The translations under genes were made by a program, and so were the position numbers. This document shows, piece by piece, positions 13,454 to 22,766 of a DNA stretch of 37,907 nt. The notes under the pieces are model-generated. The model had not been told where the DNA came from and made no database searches. It saw nothing but the letters and a program-made list of their open reading frames with translations. This stretch comes from RGIG8748 sp045539515 (lineage in GTDB: Bacteria > Bacillota > Clostridia > UMGS1810): the NCBI GenBank assembly GCA_045539515.1, contig JAZQFN010000056.1, positions 1 through 37,907 of the forward strand. The letters are read 5' to 3'. Position 1 is the stretch's first letter, and the number at the start of each line of letters is the position of its first letter.

Positions 13454-15505
13454 ATGCTTTTTAAGAAGAAATCGGATGAAGCTAAAAAAGATTCAAAATT
13501 TAAAAGTATTTTCAAAAGAATTGGCAAAAGCAAAAAAAGTCTTACAATTTTCATTATAGCCTGCGTAGCTGTGGCGGCACTTGTGGGCTACTTGTTGTAC
13601 GCTTTTGTTTTCAGTTCAGAAGATGCCGGCGTAACAAACGCGGAGGCAAAGGTCACAAGAGGCCCTATAGTTAACGTTATAGAGGGTTCGGGTACTATAG
13701 AAGCAAAAGCTCAGTATGAAGTTAAGTACTTAAACAGTGTGGATGTACTTGAAGATTTCTTTGAGGAAGGCGACTATGTAACCAAAGATCAGATTCTCTA
13801 TCAGATGGACGCGGAAGATATTGAACGCAACATCACAAAGCAACAGCGCAATGTGGAAAGAGCCCGTCTAAATTATGAGGAAGCACAGGAGGCTGTGTCA
13901 GACCTTAATGTAAAATCTGAAATTAACGGTGTTATTACCAATCTTTATGTATCCAAAGGTGACAAAGTAACAAGCGGTGCAAAGATTGCAGATGTGGTAG
14001 ACAAAAACACACTTTTAATTTCTATTCCCTTTGGCGCAGAAGATGCAGGAAATATATATGTGGGTCAACCGGCTGAGGTTACTATCCTTAATTCCATGAC
14101 TTCCCTTTACGGAAATGTTACTCACGTGGGAAGCGGTGCATATATTAACAATTATGGTGTTGAAGTAACCGATGTTGAAATAGAAGTTTCAAATCCCGGT
14201 GCAGTAACCGAAGGTACAACTGCTACGGCTGTAGTTGGCAGTTATGCTTGTTACGATACAGCTCAGCTGGAATATTCAAATTCCAAAACAATTACTGCCA
14301 AAACCTCCGGTGAGGTTGTCAGCATCTCAAAAAAGAAGGGTGACAACGTAAGTAAAGGTACTGTTGTACTCACTTTAGAAAGTGACAGCTCCGATAAATC
14401 CGTCCGCGATGCACGCATATCCTACGAGGATGCTTTAAGTTCGCTGGAACAGCTTATGGAAACCCGTGATGATGCTACAATCCGTTCGGAAATTGACGGC
14501 AAAGTTATTCAGAAGAATATCAAAGCCGGAGAAATACTTGACTCCAACACATCCTCAACTATGGCAATTATTGCAGACTTGTCTTCGCTCAAGTTCAGCA
14601 TGAGTATAGATGAACTGGATATTTCAAAGATTAGCGTTGGTCAGGAAGTTTCAATTACAGCCGATGCACTTACGGGTCAGTCTTTTAAAGGAACTGTAAC
14701 CAATGTAAGCATTGTTGGTACTGCCTATCAGGGGGTAACTTCTTATCCTGTGACAATTACCATAGACAATGCAGAGCAAACCGCACTCATTCCCGGTATG
14801 AATGTCGAAGCACAAATTGTTATAGATTCTGTAAATGATGTACTCAGAGTTCCTGTATCTGCTTTAAGAAACGGCAATCTGGTTATAGTAAAAGATGATG
14901 GTACCTTTGCGGATCCACTTGAAATGCAGATTCCCAATAGGACCGGAAATGACAAATCAACCAAGCAGGATAAAAATGAAGAAGACTCTGCCAAACCAAC
15001 CGATTCAACGGACAACACCGAAACCCAACCCAAAACCTCGGAGGAAGGCTCCGGTAATGGAAACAGAAAGCCATGGGACGGAGCAACACCTCCCGAAGGC
15101 GCTCCTGTCCAAAATGACAACAAACAAGGCGACAGACAGAAGTCTGCAACCGGCAGAGGACAGATGTCTGAAGCAGATTTAAAAGAAATGCAGGAAAAAC
15201 AAAAAGAACGTATGAAGAGTATTATTGAAAGTCTTGATGTTCCCGATGGTTATACCGTGGTGCGGGTTCAGACCGGTTTGAATGACGGCACATTTGTTGA
15301 AATCAAGGAAGTGGAAGGTTCACTTAAAGAAGGTGATACAGTTCTCGTTCCTGTAGTTATTAACACTAACCAGAGTACTCAGCAAACCACCGGAATGCCC
15401 GGCGGTATGGGCTCAGGTATGCCCGGCGGATTCCCCTCCGGCGGAGGATACAGCGGTAACCGTCAGAGTGGAGGCTTCGGCGGTAACAGGCAGACCGGCA
15501 GATAA
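13454..15505 (+). CDS. Large HlyD/MacA-type membrane fusion protein with duplicated module
   Basis: This 683-residue periplasmic-adaptor-type protein would link the ABC exporter encoded next to the cell envelope. A basic cytoplasmic N-terminus precedes one membrane helix (about 29-54). Two lipoyl/barrel modules follow in tandem. Module 1 (about 85-212) has EEGDYVTKDQILYQMDAED and VKSEINGVITNLYVSKGDKV. Module 2 (about 278-405) has KKGDNVSKGTVVLTLES and IRSEIDGKVIQKNIKAGEIL, ending in VGQEVSITAD as module 1 ends in VGQPAEVTI. Residues 484-597 are a hydrophilic, probably disordered insertion, after which the membrane-proximal domain resumes (VVRVQTGLNDGTFVEI). The last 40 residues are Gly/Met/Ser-rich. 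Ordinary MacA proteins are near 380 residues with one module. The start has AAGGGAG. The ATPase gene follows after 21 bases. Confidence 0.9.
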   Translation: MLFKKKSDEAKKDSKFKSIFKRIGKSKKSLTIFIIACVAVAALVGYLLYAFVFSSEDAGVTNAEAKVTRGPIVNVIEGSGTIEAKAQYEVKYLNSVDVLEDFFEEGDYVTKDQILYQMDAEDIERNITKQQRNVERARLNYEEAQEAVSDLNVKSEINGVITNLYVSKGDKVTSGAKIADVVDKNTLLISIPFGAEDAGNIYVGQPAEVTILNSMTSLYGNVTHVGSGAYINNYGVEVTDVEIEVSNPGAVTEGTTATAVVGSYACYDTAQLEYSNSKTITAKTSGEVVSISKKKGDNVSKGTVVLTLESDSSDKSVRDARISYEDALSSLEQLMETRDDATIRSEIDGKVIQKNIKAGEILDSNTSSTMAIIADLSSLKFSMSIDELDISKISVGQEVSITADALTGQSFKGTVTNVSIVGTAYQGVTSYPVTITIDNAEQTALIPGMNVEAQIVIDSVNDVLRVPVSALRNGNLVIVKDDGTFADPLEMQIPNRTGNDKSTKQDKNEEDSAKPTDSTDNTETQPKTSEEGSGNGNRKPWDGATPPEGAPVQNDNKQGDRQKSATGRGQMSEADLKEMQEKQKERMKSIIESLDVPDGYTVVRVQTGLNDGTFVEIKEVEGSLKEGDTVLVPVVINTNQSTQQTTGMPGGMGSGMPGGFPSGGGYSGNRQSGGFGGNRQTGR

Positions 15506-15526
15506 ACGCTTAAGAGAGGTACATAT

Positions 15527-16219
15527 ATGAATTTGGTCGAATTAAAGGATATATACAAAATATACTCCGACGGCGACAGCGAAATTCGTGCTCTTGACGG
15601 TGTTAATCTCACTGTCCAAAAAGGCGAATTTGTCGCCATAGTCGGTTCCTCCGGTTCGGGTAAATCCACCTGTATGAATATTATAGGTTGTCTGGATATA
15701 CCCACTTCCGGTACATATATGCTGAACGGCACCGATGTGAGTACCATGGATGAAAAGTCCTTGGCTCACATCCGCAATAAGGAGATAGGTTTTATATTCC
15801 AACAGTATAACCTGATATCCAAATTATCCGTAATTGAAAATGTAGAGCTTCCTCTTTTATACAAGGGTATAAAGAGGGAAGAAAGAAGGGAACTTGCGTT
15901 AAAAGCATTGGAAAGAGTCGGTCTTGAGGATAGGGCAGACAAATATCCGGCTCAGCTCTCCGGTGGTCAGCAACAGAGAGTTTCCATAGCAAGAGCTCTT
16001 GCAGGAGAACCTCCGGTAATTCTTGCCGATGAACCCACAGGTGCTCTTGATTCAAAAACAGGCAGAGAAGTTCTTGACTTTCTGAAAAAGCTTAATAAAG
16101 AAGGTACAACCGTTATACTTATAACTCACGATAACTCTATTGCCGATGAAATACCAAGAGTTGTAAGAATACAGGATGGCAAGATTATTTCCGACGAAGT
16201 AAAGGAGGGTATTGCATGA
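15527..16219 (+). CDS. MacB/LolD-type ABC transporter ATP-binding protein
   Basis: This 230-residue ATPase powers the MacB-like permease encoded behind it. It shows Walker A GSSGSGKST (40-48), Q-loop FQQYNLI, signature LSGGQQQR (144-151), Walker B VILADEPTGALD (164-175) and the switch His in THDNS. The sequence is of the subfamily that works with FtsX-like permeases in antibiotic-peptide resistance, lipoprotein release and peptide export. GAGAGG precedes the ATG. The stop overlaps the permease start by four bases (ATGA), so the two subunits are coupled. Confidence 0.95.
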   Translation: MNLVELKDIYKIYSDGDSEIRALDGVNLTVQKGEFVAIVGSSGSGKSTCMNIIGCLDIPTSGTYMLNGTDVSTMDEKSLAHIRNKEIGFIFQQYNLISKLSVIENVELPLLYKGIKREERRELALKALERVGLEDRADKYPAQLSGGQQQRVSIARALAGEPPVILADEPTGALDSKTGREVLDFLKKLNKEGTTVILITHDNSIADEIPRVVRIQDGKIISDEVKEGIA

Positions 16220-17397
16220 ATATAAAACAGGCATTCACTCTTGCACTTAAAAGTCTTATGGCAAGTAAAATGCGCTCCTTCCTTACGATGCTGGGTATCA
16301 TAATAGGTGTGGCGGCGGTTATAATCATAGTTAGTATTGTAAACGGTATGACTAAGGATATGATAGACCGTTTTGAAAGTATGGGTGCTACAACCCTTAC
16401 AGTTTCGGTACGGGGCAGAGGCGGTAACCGCAGCGTAGATGTGGAAGATATGCAAAATCTCGTCTACGATAACCCCGGGCTTCTGGATTCCATGTCGCCA
16501 TCTGTTACGGTGGCAGGTGCCACAGCAAAGAACGACACCAACAACATAGAGCTTTCAAGCTGTGTTGGTGTAAATGAGTTCTATACCGAAATAAAGGGTC
16601 TGGAGCTTTCAAACGGCAGAAACATCTGTTATATAGATTGCGAGGAACGACTCAAAAACTGTGTTGTGGGGACATATGTTGCCAAAGAACTTTTCGGTTC
16701 CTTCGACGTTGTTGGCGAGGTTGTTAAGGTAAATGGTACAAGTTTCAATATAGTTGGTGTTCTTGAGGAAACAGCCGACAGCGCTCAGGCAAGTGCCGAC
16801 GATATTATCATAATTCCATACACTTCGGCACAAAGACTATCGGACAGCTTTACTATGGGTAGTTACATATTCAATGCCAAGTCAAAGGACGTTGCAGATG
16901 AGGCACAAGCTTGTATTGAAAAATACCTTCAGGGGGTATTTGTAAACACCAATGCTTATACCGTAAGCAATATGAGTTCTATGATAGACAACATCAACGA
17001 AATGACAGACTCCATGTCCCTTATGCTTGCAGGCATTGCAGGCGTATCTCTTCTGGTTGGCGGTATCGGCATTATGAATATAATGCTTGTGTCCGTTACA
17101 GAGCGTACAAGAGAAATCGGCATACGTAAATCCCTTGGTGCTACTCCGTGGGATATTATGAGTCAGTTCGTTGTTGAGGCTATTACTACAAGCTGTATTG
17201 GCGGACTTATAGGCATTCTGCTGGGAATAGTCGGGTCCTACGCGGCACAGGAACTTATGGATATGACGGCGGTACTTTCCGTACCTTCAATGATTATCTC
17301 ATTTACTGTGTCCGCGTTAATAGGTATTGCCTTCGGTTATTTCCCTGCAAAGAAGGCGGCAAAGCTCAGTCCCATAGATGCTTTGCGATATGACTGA
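16216..17397 (+). CDS. MacB-like ABC transporter permease (FtsX/MacB family)
   Basis: This 393-residue permease has the four-helix MacB topology. Helix 1 (about 21-43, SFLTMLGIIIGVAAVIIIVSI) is followed by a large extracellular MacB periplasmic-core-like domain (about 45-265), then helices 2-4 with the FtsX-domain segment GIAGVSLLVGGIGIMNIMLVSVTERTREIGIRKSLGA. It would move substrate by mechanotransmission rather than through a pore and would bind the membrane fusion protein encoded upstream. The substrate is unknown; an antimicrobial peptide, a lipoprotein or a secreted peptide are the family precedents. The gene overlaps the ATPase gene and is followed after 15 bases by the SLH protein. Confidence 0.93.
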   Translation: MNIKQAFTLALKSLMASKMRSFLTMLGIIIGVAAVIIIVSIVNGMTKDMIDRFESMGATTLTVSVRGRGGNRSVDVEDMQNLVYDNPGLLDSMSPSVTVAGATAKNDTNNIELSSCVGVNEFYTEIKGLELSNGRNICYIDCEERLKNCVVGTYVAKELFGSFDVVGEVVKVNGTSFNIVGVLEETADSAQASADDIIIIPYTSAQRLSDSFTMGSYIFNAKSKDVADEAQACIEKYLQGVFVNTNAYTVSNMSSMIDNINEMTDSMSLMLAGIAGVSLLVGGIGIMNIMLVSVTERTREIGIRKSLGATPWDIMSQFVVEAITTSCIGGLIGILLGIVGSYAAQELMDMTAVLSVPSMIISFTVSALIGIAFGYFPAKKAAKLSPIDALRYD

Positions 17398-17412
17398 TAG
17401 GAGGATAAGAAT

Positions 17413-19704
17413 ATGCATAAGAAAATAACAGTTCTTGCACTTATGTTTCTTGTGGTGTTTGCATCAACTGCCACATATGCTTCGGTTCCTTATACCGAAG
17501 ATTTTGCCACAGACTTAGTTAAAGAACTCGATATAATGGTGGGGGATTCGGAAGGCAATATGAACCTTTCCAAAAATCTCACCAGAGCAGAATTTACCAA
17601 GATAGCAATTACTGCTTCAAAATACAAAAACTCCGTAGCTCACGGAGCAAAAATATCGGTGTTTAAAGATTGTAACTATACCCATTGGTCTGCTCCATAC
17701 GTTAAGGTTGCAGTCACAAGCGGTATTGTGTCCGGCTATCCCGACGGCACCTTTAAGCCCGATAATCTTGTAACCTACGAAGAGGCGTTTGTGGTTATGC
17801 TTCAGCTTCTTGGCTATACCTCCGAGGATTTCGGAAACACCTGGCCCTACGGACAGGTAAGCCTCGGTCAGAGCCTTGGACTTGGAGATAATATATCCAA
17901 AGGAATAGGGGATGTTATGACCCGTAAGGATGCTCTTACCTTGGTGTATAATACGTTAAATGCCAAGGTAAAGGGTTCACAAAATGAATATATCTCCCAG
18001 CTTGATGCAACTTTGTATGAAAATGTAATAATAATTGCTACCAACAACGAAGATACATCTATTGCACCCGGAAGTGTGCTTACCAGTGCAGGTACATACA
18101 GATATTCAGGGGAATTTAACAATTTGTTTTTAGGTACAAAGGGAAGCATGGCTGTTAAAAATAATGGAGAGATTATATGCTACACTCCCTACAACCAGAA
18201 GAACAACAAGCTTGTGGTATATTCCATACTTTCCAACTCTGTTATAGTTTATGATAACGGCAATCTTACGGAACTTGATGTCAGCGACAACACTACTGTT
18301 TATTCCGGCTCCGATAAGCTTACATTTAATTCAGCCAAAAATCAGATGGCAACAGGCGATGTAATCTATGTTGTCAAAAACTCCTCCGGTGCTATAGAAT
18401 ACCTCACCCTTACAAAGGATTCGCTTAGAGGCCCCGAAACCCTTTCGTCATATTCTTCCGCCTGGTACAGGGCTTTTACAGATGACCTTTCAACCCTTAC
18501 CGTTATACGAAACGGCGAAAAGGCAGAAAAGGAAGAAGTTAAAACATACGATATACTTTATTATTCTAAGGATTTAAATACTGTATTTGCTTACAGCAGA
18601 ACCATAACAGGTATATATGAAAAGGCTATACCCAACAAAGATACACCAACCTCTGTGGTAATTTCCGGTGTGGAATATCAGATTGAATCTGTAAAAGCCT
18701 TTGACAAGCTGTCTTCCAGCGGTAACTTAAGCTACGGCAGCTCTGTTACACTTCTCTTTGGTAAAGACGGTAAAATCGCTGATGTTATATCCTCCGATGA
18801 TGCCGATGAAGCGGTGGTAGGTGTACTTGTAGAAACCGGTAAAAAAAACTTTGAAAATTCCGACGGAGAGAGTTATACCTCAAGATATGCCGTACTTGCT
18901 TTGCCTGACGGTTCAACTGTGGAATACACCACCAATACCGATTATTCCAACTATCTCAATTCACCTGTAAGGGTTCGCTTTACTGAAGGAATTGCCAAAC
19001 TTACCAAGCTTTCCGCCCAGAATACTCTGAGCGGAACTGCTGATTATTCCGCTATGAAGATAGGGGATTATAAGGTGAGTTCCGATGTGGAAATTATTGA
19101 TATTAATACCACTAAAAACGAATTTGGCTCGGCATTTGTTACTACGTATATGTCAAGAATTGATGGGGTGTTTTTGCCTTTTTCATCAGTTCTGTGGTTT
19201 GATAAAAACGAAAAAGGCGAAATCTCCAAGCTTATTTTAAATGATGTCACAGGAGATTCTGCTCTCTATGGTATTGCTACAAGTGTTCCATCTTCATCCG
19301 ATGGTAAAAGCTCAAATACTATGAGTCAAAATGGCGGTTCCTACAGATTTGATGTAAACAACAGAGATTACAACTATTCCGGCGGTATTTACGGAAATAT
19401 TGCATTATATAGTCCTGCAAAGCTTGTTGTATCCTCCACGGGACAGATTCAAACCATATCGGCGCTTAATAAAGTAAACGGCAATGTTTCCAATATTAAG
19501 GCATCTGTGCTGGAAGCAGGGGGTATAACATATAAAATGTCGGATAAAGTCGTAGTTTACAAAAAAGTTTCTATGGGCAACTACAACATAATGCCTGTAA
19601 ATGACCTTGCCGAAAACATAGATGATTATATAGTAAAGGCTTACTACGATAAGGACGAAAGCCGCGGCGGACGAATACGCATTATTACGGCAGAGGTTAA
19701 ATAG
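17413..19704 (+). CDS. SLH-domain surface protein
   Basis: This 763-residue secreted protein has a signal peptide (about 1-23, ending TATYAS) and S-layer homology repeats that would anchor it to the cell-wall secondary polymer. One SLH repeat is clear at about 84-135 (FKDCNYTHWSAPYVKVAVTSG, then GYPDGTFKPDNLVTYEEAFVVMLQLLGY), with diverged ones before (about 30-75) and after (about 140-185). The remaining 570 residues are Ser/Asp/Tyr-rich and probably beta-structured, with recurring short units such as DVIYVVKNSSGAIEYLTL and SVTLLFGKDGKIADVISSD. I recognise no enzymatic motif there. It follows the permease by 15 bases with GGAGG and appears to be the last gene of the export operon, so it may be the exporter's envelope partner or simply be co-induced. 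Confidence 0.88.
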   Translation: MHKKITVLALMFLVVFASTATYASVPYTEDFATDLVKELDIMVGDSEGNMNLSKNLTRAEFTKIAITASKYKNSVAHGAKISVFKDCNYTHWSAPYVKVAVTSGIVSGYPDGTFKPDNLVTYEEAFVVMLQLLGYTSEDFGNTWPYGQVSLGQSLGLGDNISKGIGDVMTRKDALTLVYNTLNAKVKGSQNEYISQLDATLYENVIIIATNNEDTSIAPGSVLTSAGTYRYSGEFNNLFLGTKGSMAVKNNGEIICYTPYNQKNNKLVVYSILSNSVIVYDNGNLTELDVSDNTTVYSGSDKLTFNSAKNQMATGDVIYVVKNSSGAIEYLTLTKDSLRGPETLSSYSSAWYRAFTDDLSTLTVIRNGEKAEKEEVKTYDILYYSKDLNTVFAYSRTITGIYEKAIPNKDTPTSVVISGVEYQIESVKAFDKLSSSGNLSYGSSVTLLFGKDGKIADVISSDDADEAVVGVLVETGKKNFENSDGESYTSRYAVLALPDGSTVEYTTNTDYSNYLNSPVRVRFTEGIAKLTKLSAQNTLSGTADYSAMKIGDYKVSSDVEIIDINTTKNEFGSAFVTTYMSRIDGVFLPFSSVLWFDKNEKGEISKLILNDVTGDSALYGIATSVPSSSDGKSSNTMSQNGGSYRFDVNNRDYNYSGGIYGNIALYSPAKLVVSSTGQIQTISALNKVNGNVSNIKASVLEAGGITYKMSDKVVVYKKVSMGNYNIMPVNDLAENIDDYIVKAYYDKDESRGGRIRIITAEVK

Positions 19705-19872
19705 GTGCAGCACAAGCACAATTATAACTTGGAGGCTAAGTTCAACTTGTCGAAAAATGACTTTTTTTCTTATGATAAGTGTTAGCTATTATTACTTTAG
19801 TCTATGAAGTTACCATGCGTGAAATCTAATGATTTTACTCCCAAGTCAAATGAAAGAGATTCATTTAACTTA

Positions 19873-19901
19873 TTGACTATATCTTTTATTTATTATATAA
19901 T
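19873..19901 (+). promoter_or_regulatory. Sigma-A-type promoter of topB
   Basis: TTGACT (19873-19878), 17 bases and TATAAT (19896-19901) lie 33 bases before the ATG at 19935. The preceding 165 bases after the SLH gene hold no ORF and no strong hairpin; only a short GTC/GAC stem before seven Ts (near 19753-19772) hints at termination of the export operon. Confidence 0.85.
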
Positions 19902-19934
19902 TATTGTATACGTTTATAAAAGGTGTATGTCATT

Positions 19935-22034
19935 ATGAAATTAATCATAGCGGAAAAGCCAAGTCTTGCCGCAAACATATCAAATTCAATAGGACAAATG
20001 AAGAGAAAAGACGGTTTTTATGAAGGCTCGGACTATATTGTTACATGGGTTTTCGGTCACCTCTTTTCTCTTTGTGATATAGAAAAATATACCGGTGATA
20101 CCGCCAACGGTCGTTGGACCGTGGACAATCTCCCTTGTTTCCCCGAAAAGTTTATGTTTGAACTTAAAAAGGGCAAGGATAAACAGACCGACCCGGGTGT
20201 TAAAAAACAGTTTGATACCATAGCCCGTCTTTGTTCACGGGAGGATGTAGACACTATAGTAAACGCAGGGGACGCCGACAGAGAGGGCGAAATTATAGTT
20301 CGTCTTTGCGTGCAGAATGCCCTTAAAACTCCAAAGGATTTAAAACGCTTGTGGCTTCCGGACCAGACTACGGAAACCATTCTTGAAGGTCTTGGAGATA
20401 TGAAGGACGAAACCGAATACGATAATCTTGCGGACGAAGGCTTTGCCCGTACATATATTGACTGGCTCTACGGCGTGAATCTTACACGTTATGCCACTTT
20501 AAAAACAGGTACTCTTATGCGTGTGGGCAGAGTAATAGTGCCGATTGTTAAGGCTATATACGACAGGGATATGGCAATAAAGAACTTTAAAAAAGATATT
20601 TACTACGCATTGGTCAGCAAGACCGATATAGACGGGGTTGAACTGGAGCTTACAAGTAAGCATAAGTTTGATAAAAACGACTTAGACAGGGCTCAGCGTT
20701 CCTGTAATGTGCTTAATGCCAATCCCGGCATTGTAACCGATGTCAAAAAGAAAAAGGACTCCCTTGCTCCGGGAAAGCTCTATTCACTTTCCAAGCTTCA
20801 GAATGTCCTTGGCAAGAAGTACAAGATGTCCATGGATGAAAGCCTCAAAATAGTTCAGGATTTATACGAAAAGGGTTATGTTACTTATCCCCGTACCAAT
20901 TCAGAATATCTTGCTACTGCAGAACAGAGCAAAATCAGGGAGATAATAGGTCTTGTGTCAAAGATGGGCTACCCGGTGGAATTCAAGAATAAGAAGACTA
21001 TTTTTGATGACTCCAAGATTGAGTCCCACAGTGCTCTTACTCCTACAAGAAAAATCCCCGGAAAAGATACACTTAACGAAAAGGAAACCATAGTTTATCG
21101 CACTATTCTTCGTAGGTTTGTAGCCGTGTTCTGCTCCGAGGAGTGTATTACCCACAAGACGGAAATTACCATAGATGCATCGGGTAGGGAACAGTACAGC
21201 GTAAAGGGAATGGTTATCACAGAACCGGGATGGACCAAATATGATGATTACAGCAAAAAGGACAAAATCCTTCCGTCATTAAATAAGGGTGATGAGGTTA
21301 AGCTTAATTTTGTCCCCACCGAGAAGGAAACCTCTCCGCCCAAGCATTACACCATTGAAACTCTTAACAATTACCTTAAAAATCCCTTCCGTGAAGAAAA
21401 AGCAAATATAGAAACCGAGGACGATGCCGAGGAATACAAGGCAATGTTCGAAGGCCTTGAGCTTGGCACGGAAGCTACAAGAACAGGAATTATAGGCAAC
21501 GCTCAGAAGAGCAAGTATATAGAGCTTAAAAAGGATGTATACTATATATTACCGGATGGCATAAAGCTCATAGAATCCATTGAACGTATGAATATATCAA
21601 TGGATAAGTTTAAGACGGCAAATCTTGGTAAAGCATTAAAGCAGGTTTTTCGCGGAGAGATTACCGTAGATGACAGCGTTGAGCTTGCAAAAACGGAGAT
21701 TAAGGCAGTTTTTGAAAAGCGTGAATATGATGAGGCAAATGACCTTGATGACGGTTTTATAGGCGATGTCATAGGCAAATGCCCCCTTTGTGACGGTGAA
21801 ATCCATCGAACTTCCTTTGGTTACGGCTGTTCCGGATATAAAGAAAATGGTTGTCGTTTTAGTGTAAATAATGTTATCTGCCGAAGAGTTATCCCCAAAA
21901 GTGCCGTTATCAAGCTTATTTCCGAGGGCAAAACTCAAAAACTTAACGGCTTTGTTTCGCCAAGAACCGGTAAATCCTTTGATGCCTGTTTAAAACTTGA
22001 AGAAAGTCGGGCGGTTTTTGATTTTAATGATTGA
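19935..22034 (+). CDS. topB: DNA topoisomerase III (type IA)
   Basis: This 699-residue type IA topoisomerase relaxes and decatenates DNA through a single-strand break. The Toprim domain has IIAEKPSLA at the N-terminus and the metal-binding DADREGE (113-119). The catalytic tyrosine is Tyr318 in GYVTYPRTNS. The C-terminal domain ends with a four-cysteine zinc ribbon (CPLCDGE, then GCSGYKENGC). The frame opens with GTG at 19923, but that codon lies inside the AAAGGTG ribosome site; the ATG at 19935 gives the family start MKLIIAEKPS. The gene has its own promoter, and its stop codon overlaps the -35 of the next gene's promoter. Confidence 0.96.
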   Translation: MKLIIAEKPSLAANISNSIGQMKRKDGFYEGSDYIVTWVFGHLFSLCDIEKYTGDTANGRWTVDNLPCFPEKFMFELKKGKDKQTDPGVKKQFDTIARLCSREDVDTIVNAGDADREGEIIVRLCVQNALKTPKDLKRLWLPDQTTETILEGLGDMKDETEYDNLADEGFARTYIDWLYGVNLTRYATLKTGTLMRVGRVIVPIVKAIYDRDMAIKNFKKDIYYALVSKTDIDGVELELTSKHKFDKNDLDRAQRSCNVLNANPGIVTDVKKKKDSLAPGKLYSLSKLQNVLGKKYKMSMDESLKIVQDLYEKGYVTYPRTNSEYLATAEQSKIREIIGLVSKMGYPVEFKNKKTIFDDSKIESHSALTPTRKIPGKDTLNEKETIVYRTILRRFVAVFCSEECITHKTEITIDASGREQYSVKGMVITEPGWTKYDDYSKKDKILPSLNKGDEVKLNFVPTEKETSPPKHYTIETLNNYLKNPFREEKANIETEDDAEEYKAMFEGLELGTEATRTGIIGNAQKSKYIELKKDVYYILPDGIKLIESIERMNISMDKFKTANLGKALKQVFRGEITVDDSVELAKTEIKAVFEKREYDEANDLDDGFIGDVIGKCPLCDGEIHRTSFGYGCSGYKENGCRFSVNNVICRRVIPKSAVIKLISEGKTQKLNGFVSPRTGKSFDACLKLEESRAVFDFND

Positions 22035-22098
22035 CAAAATGTGTAATATATGGTAATCTAATGTTATGCATTATAACATCTCGTGTTATACATTATAA
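22031..22098 (+). promoter_or_regulatory. Promoter with two operator-like 14-bp repeats before the hemolysin III gene
   Basis: TTGACA (22031-22036, overlapping the topB stop codon), 17 bases and TAATCT (22054-22059) form a promoter. GTTATRCATTATAA occurs at 22063-22076 and 22085-22098, a 22-base period or two helical turns, around and just after the predicted start. The first copy lies inside the palindrome ATGTTATGCATTATAACAT (22061-22079). Repression by a dimeric regulator is inferred; none is encoded next to it. Confidence 0.65.
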
Positions 22099-22110
22099 GG
22101 AGTTGATAAT

Positions 22111-22758
22111 ATGAAAAAAACTATTGAACGGATACAAACCTTAGGCGAGGAGATTGCAAATGCCGTATCTCACGGTGTCGGAACCCTGCTTGCCATAGCG
22201 GCTTGCGTTATTGTTATAGTACGCTCTGCCTTTCACAGTACCGCAATTGGTATAGTTTCCGCTTGTATTTACGGTGGTTCTCTGGTACTTCTTTACACAT
22301 TTTCATCATTGTATCATTCACTTACCAATAAGCAGGCAAAGTATGTGTTCAGAGTTTTTGATCATTGCTCTATATTTCTTTTGATACTTGGTACTTATAC
22401 CCCCATTTGTTTGTGGATGCTTAAGGGCGCTCTCGGATGGGTACTTTTCGGAGTTAATGCTTTCTGTACTGTTGTGGGCATTATACTTAATTCTATTAAC
22501 CTTAAAAGATTCCAGAAGATTTCCATGGTTTTATATATACTTATGGGTTGGTCCGTTGTTATGAGTATGAAGGAGGTCTTCTCGCTTCTTTCACCTGCCG
22601 GCATGACTTTCCTTGTAATCGGCGGTCTTCTTTACACCGGTGGCATTGCTTTCTATAAGGCAAAAAAGGTTAAATATATGCACTTTATATGGCATTTGTT
22701 TGTGCTTGGCGGAAGCATTATGCATTACTTTTTTATACTTTTCCATTGCTACAAATAA
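22111..22758 (+). CDS. trhA: Hemolysin III / PAQR family membrane protein (TrhA-like)
   Basis: This 215-residue seven-helix membrane protein belongs to the hemolysin III (PAQR, YqfA/TrhA) family, implicated in membrane-lipid homeostasis. The family residues are present: NAVSHGVGT near the N-terminus, SSLYHS in the second helix region, FDHCSIFLLILGTYTPICL in the middle and WHLFVLGGSIMHYFFI at the C-terminus. The histidines and aspartate of these motifs are thought to form a metal site. It has its own promoter with operator-like repeats and AAGGAG at the start. The GIY-YIG gene follows after eight bases. Any hemolytic activity is doubtful; the name is historical. Confidence 0.92.
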   Translation: MKKTIERIQTLGEEIANAVSHGVGTLLAIAACVIVIVRSAFHSTAIGIVSACIYGGSLVLLYTFSSLYHSLTNKQAKYVFRVFDHCSIFLLILGTYTPICLWMLKGALGWVLFGVNAFCTVVGIILNSINLKRFQKISMVLYILMGWSVVMSMKEVFSLLSPAGMTFLVIGGLLYTGGIAFYKAKKVKYMHFIWHLFVLGGSIMHYFFILFHCYK

Positions 22759-22766
22759 GGTGAACC

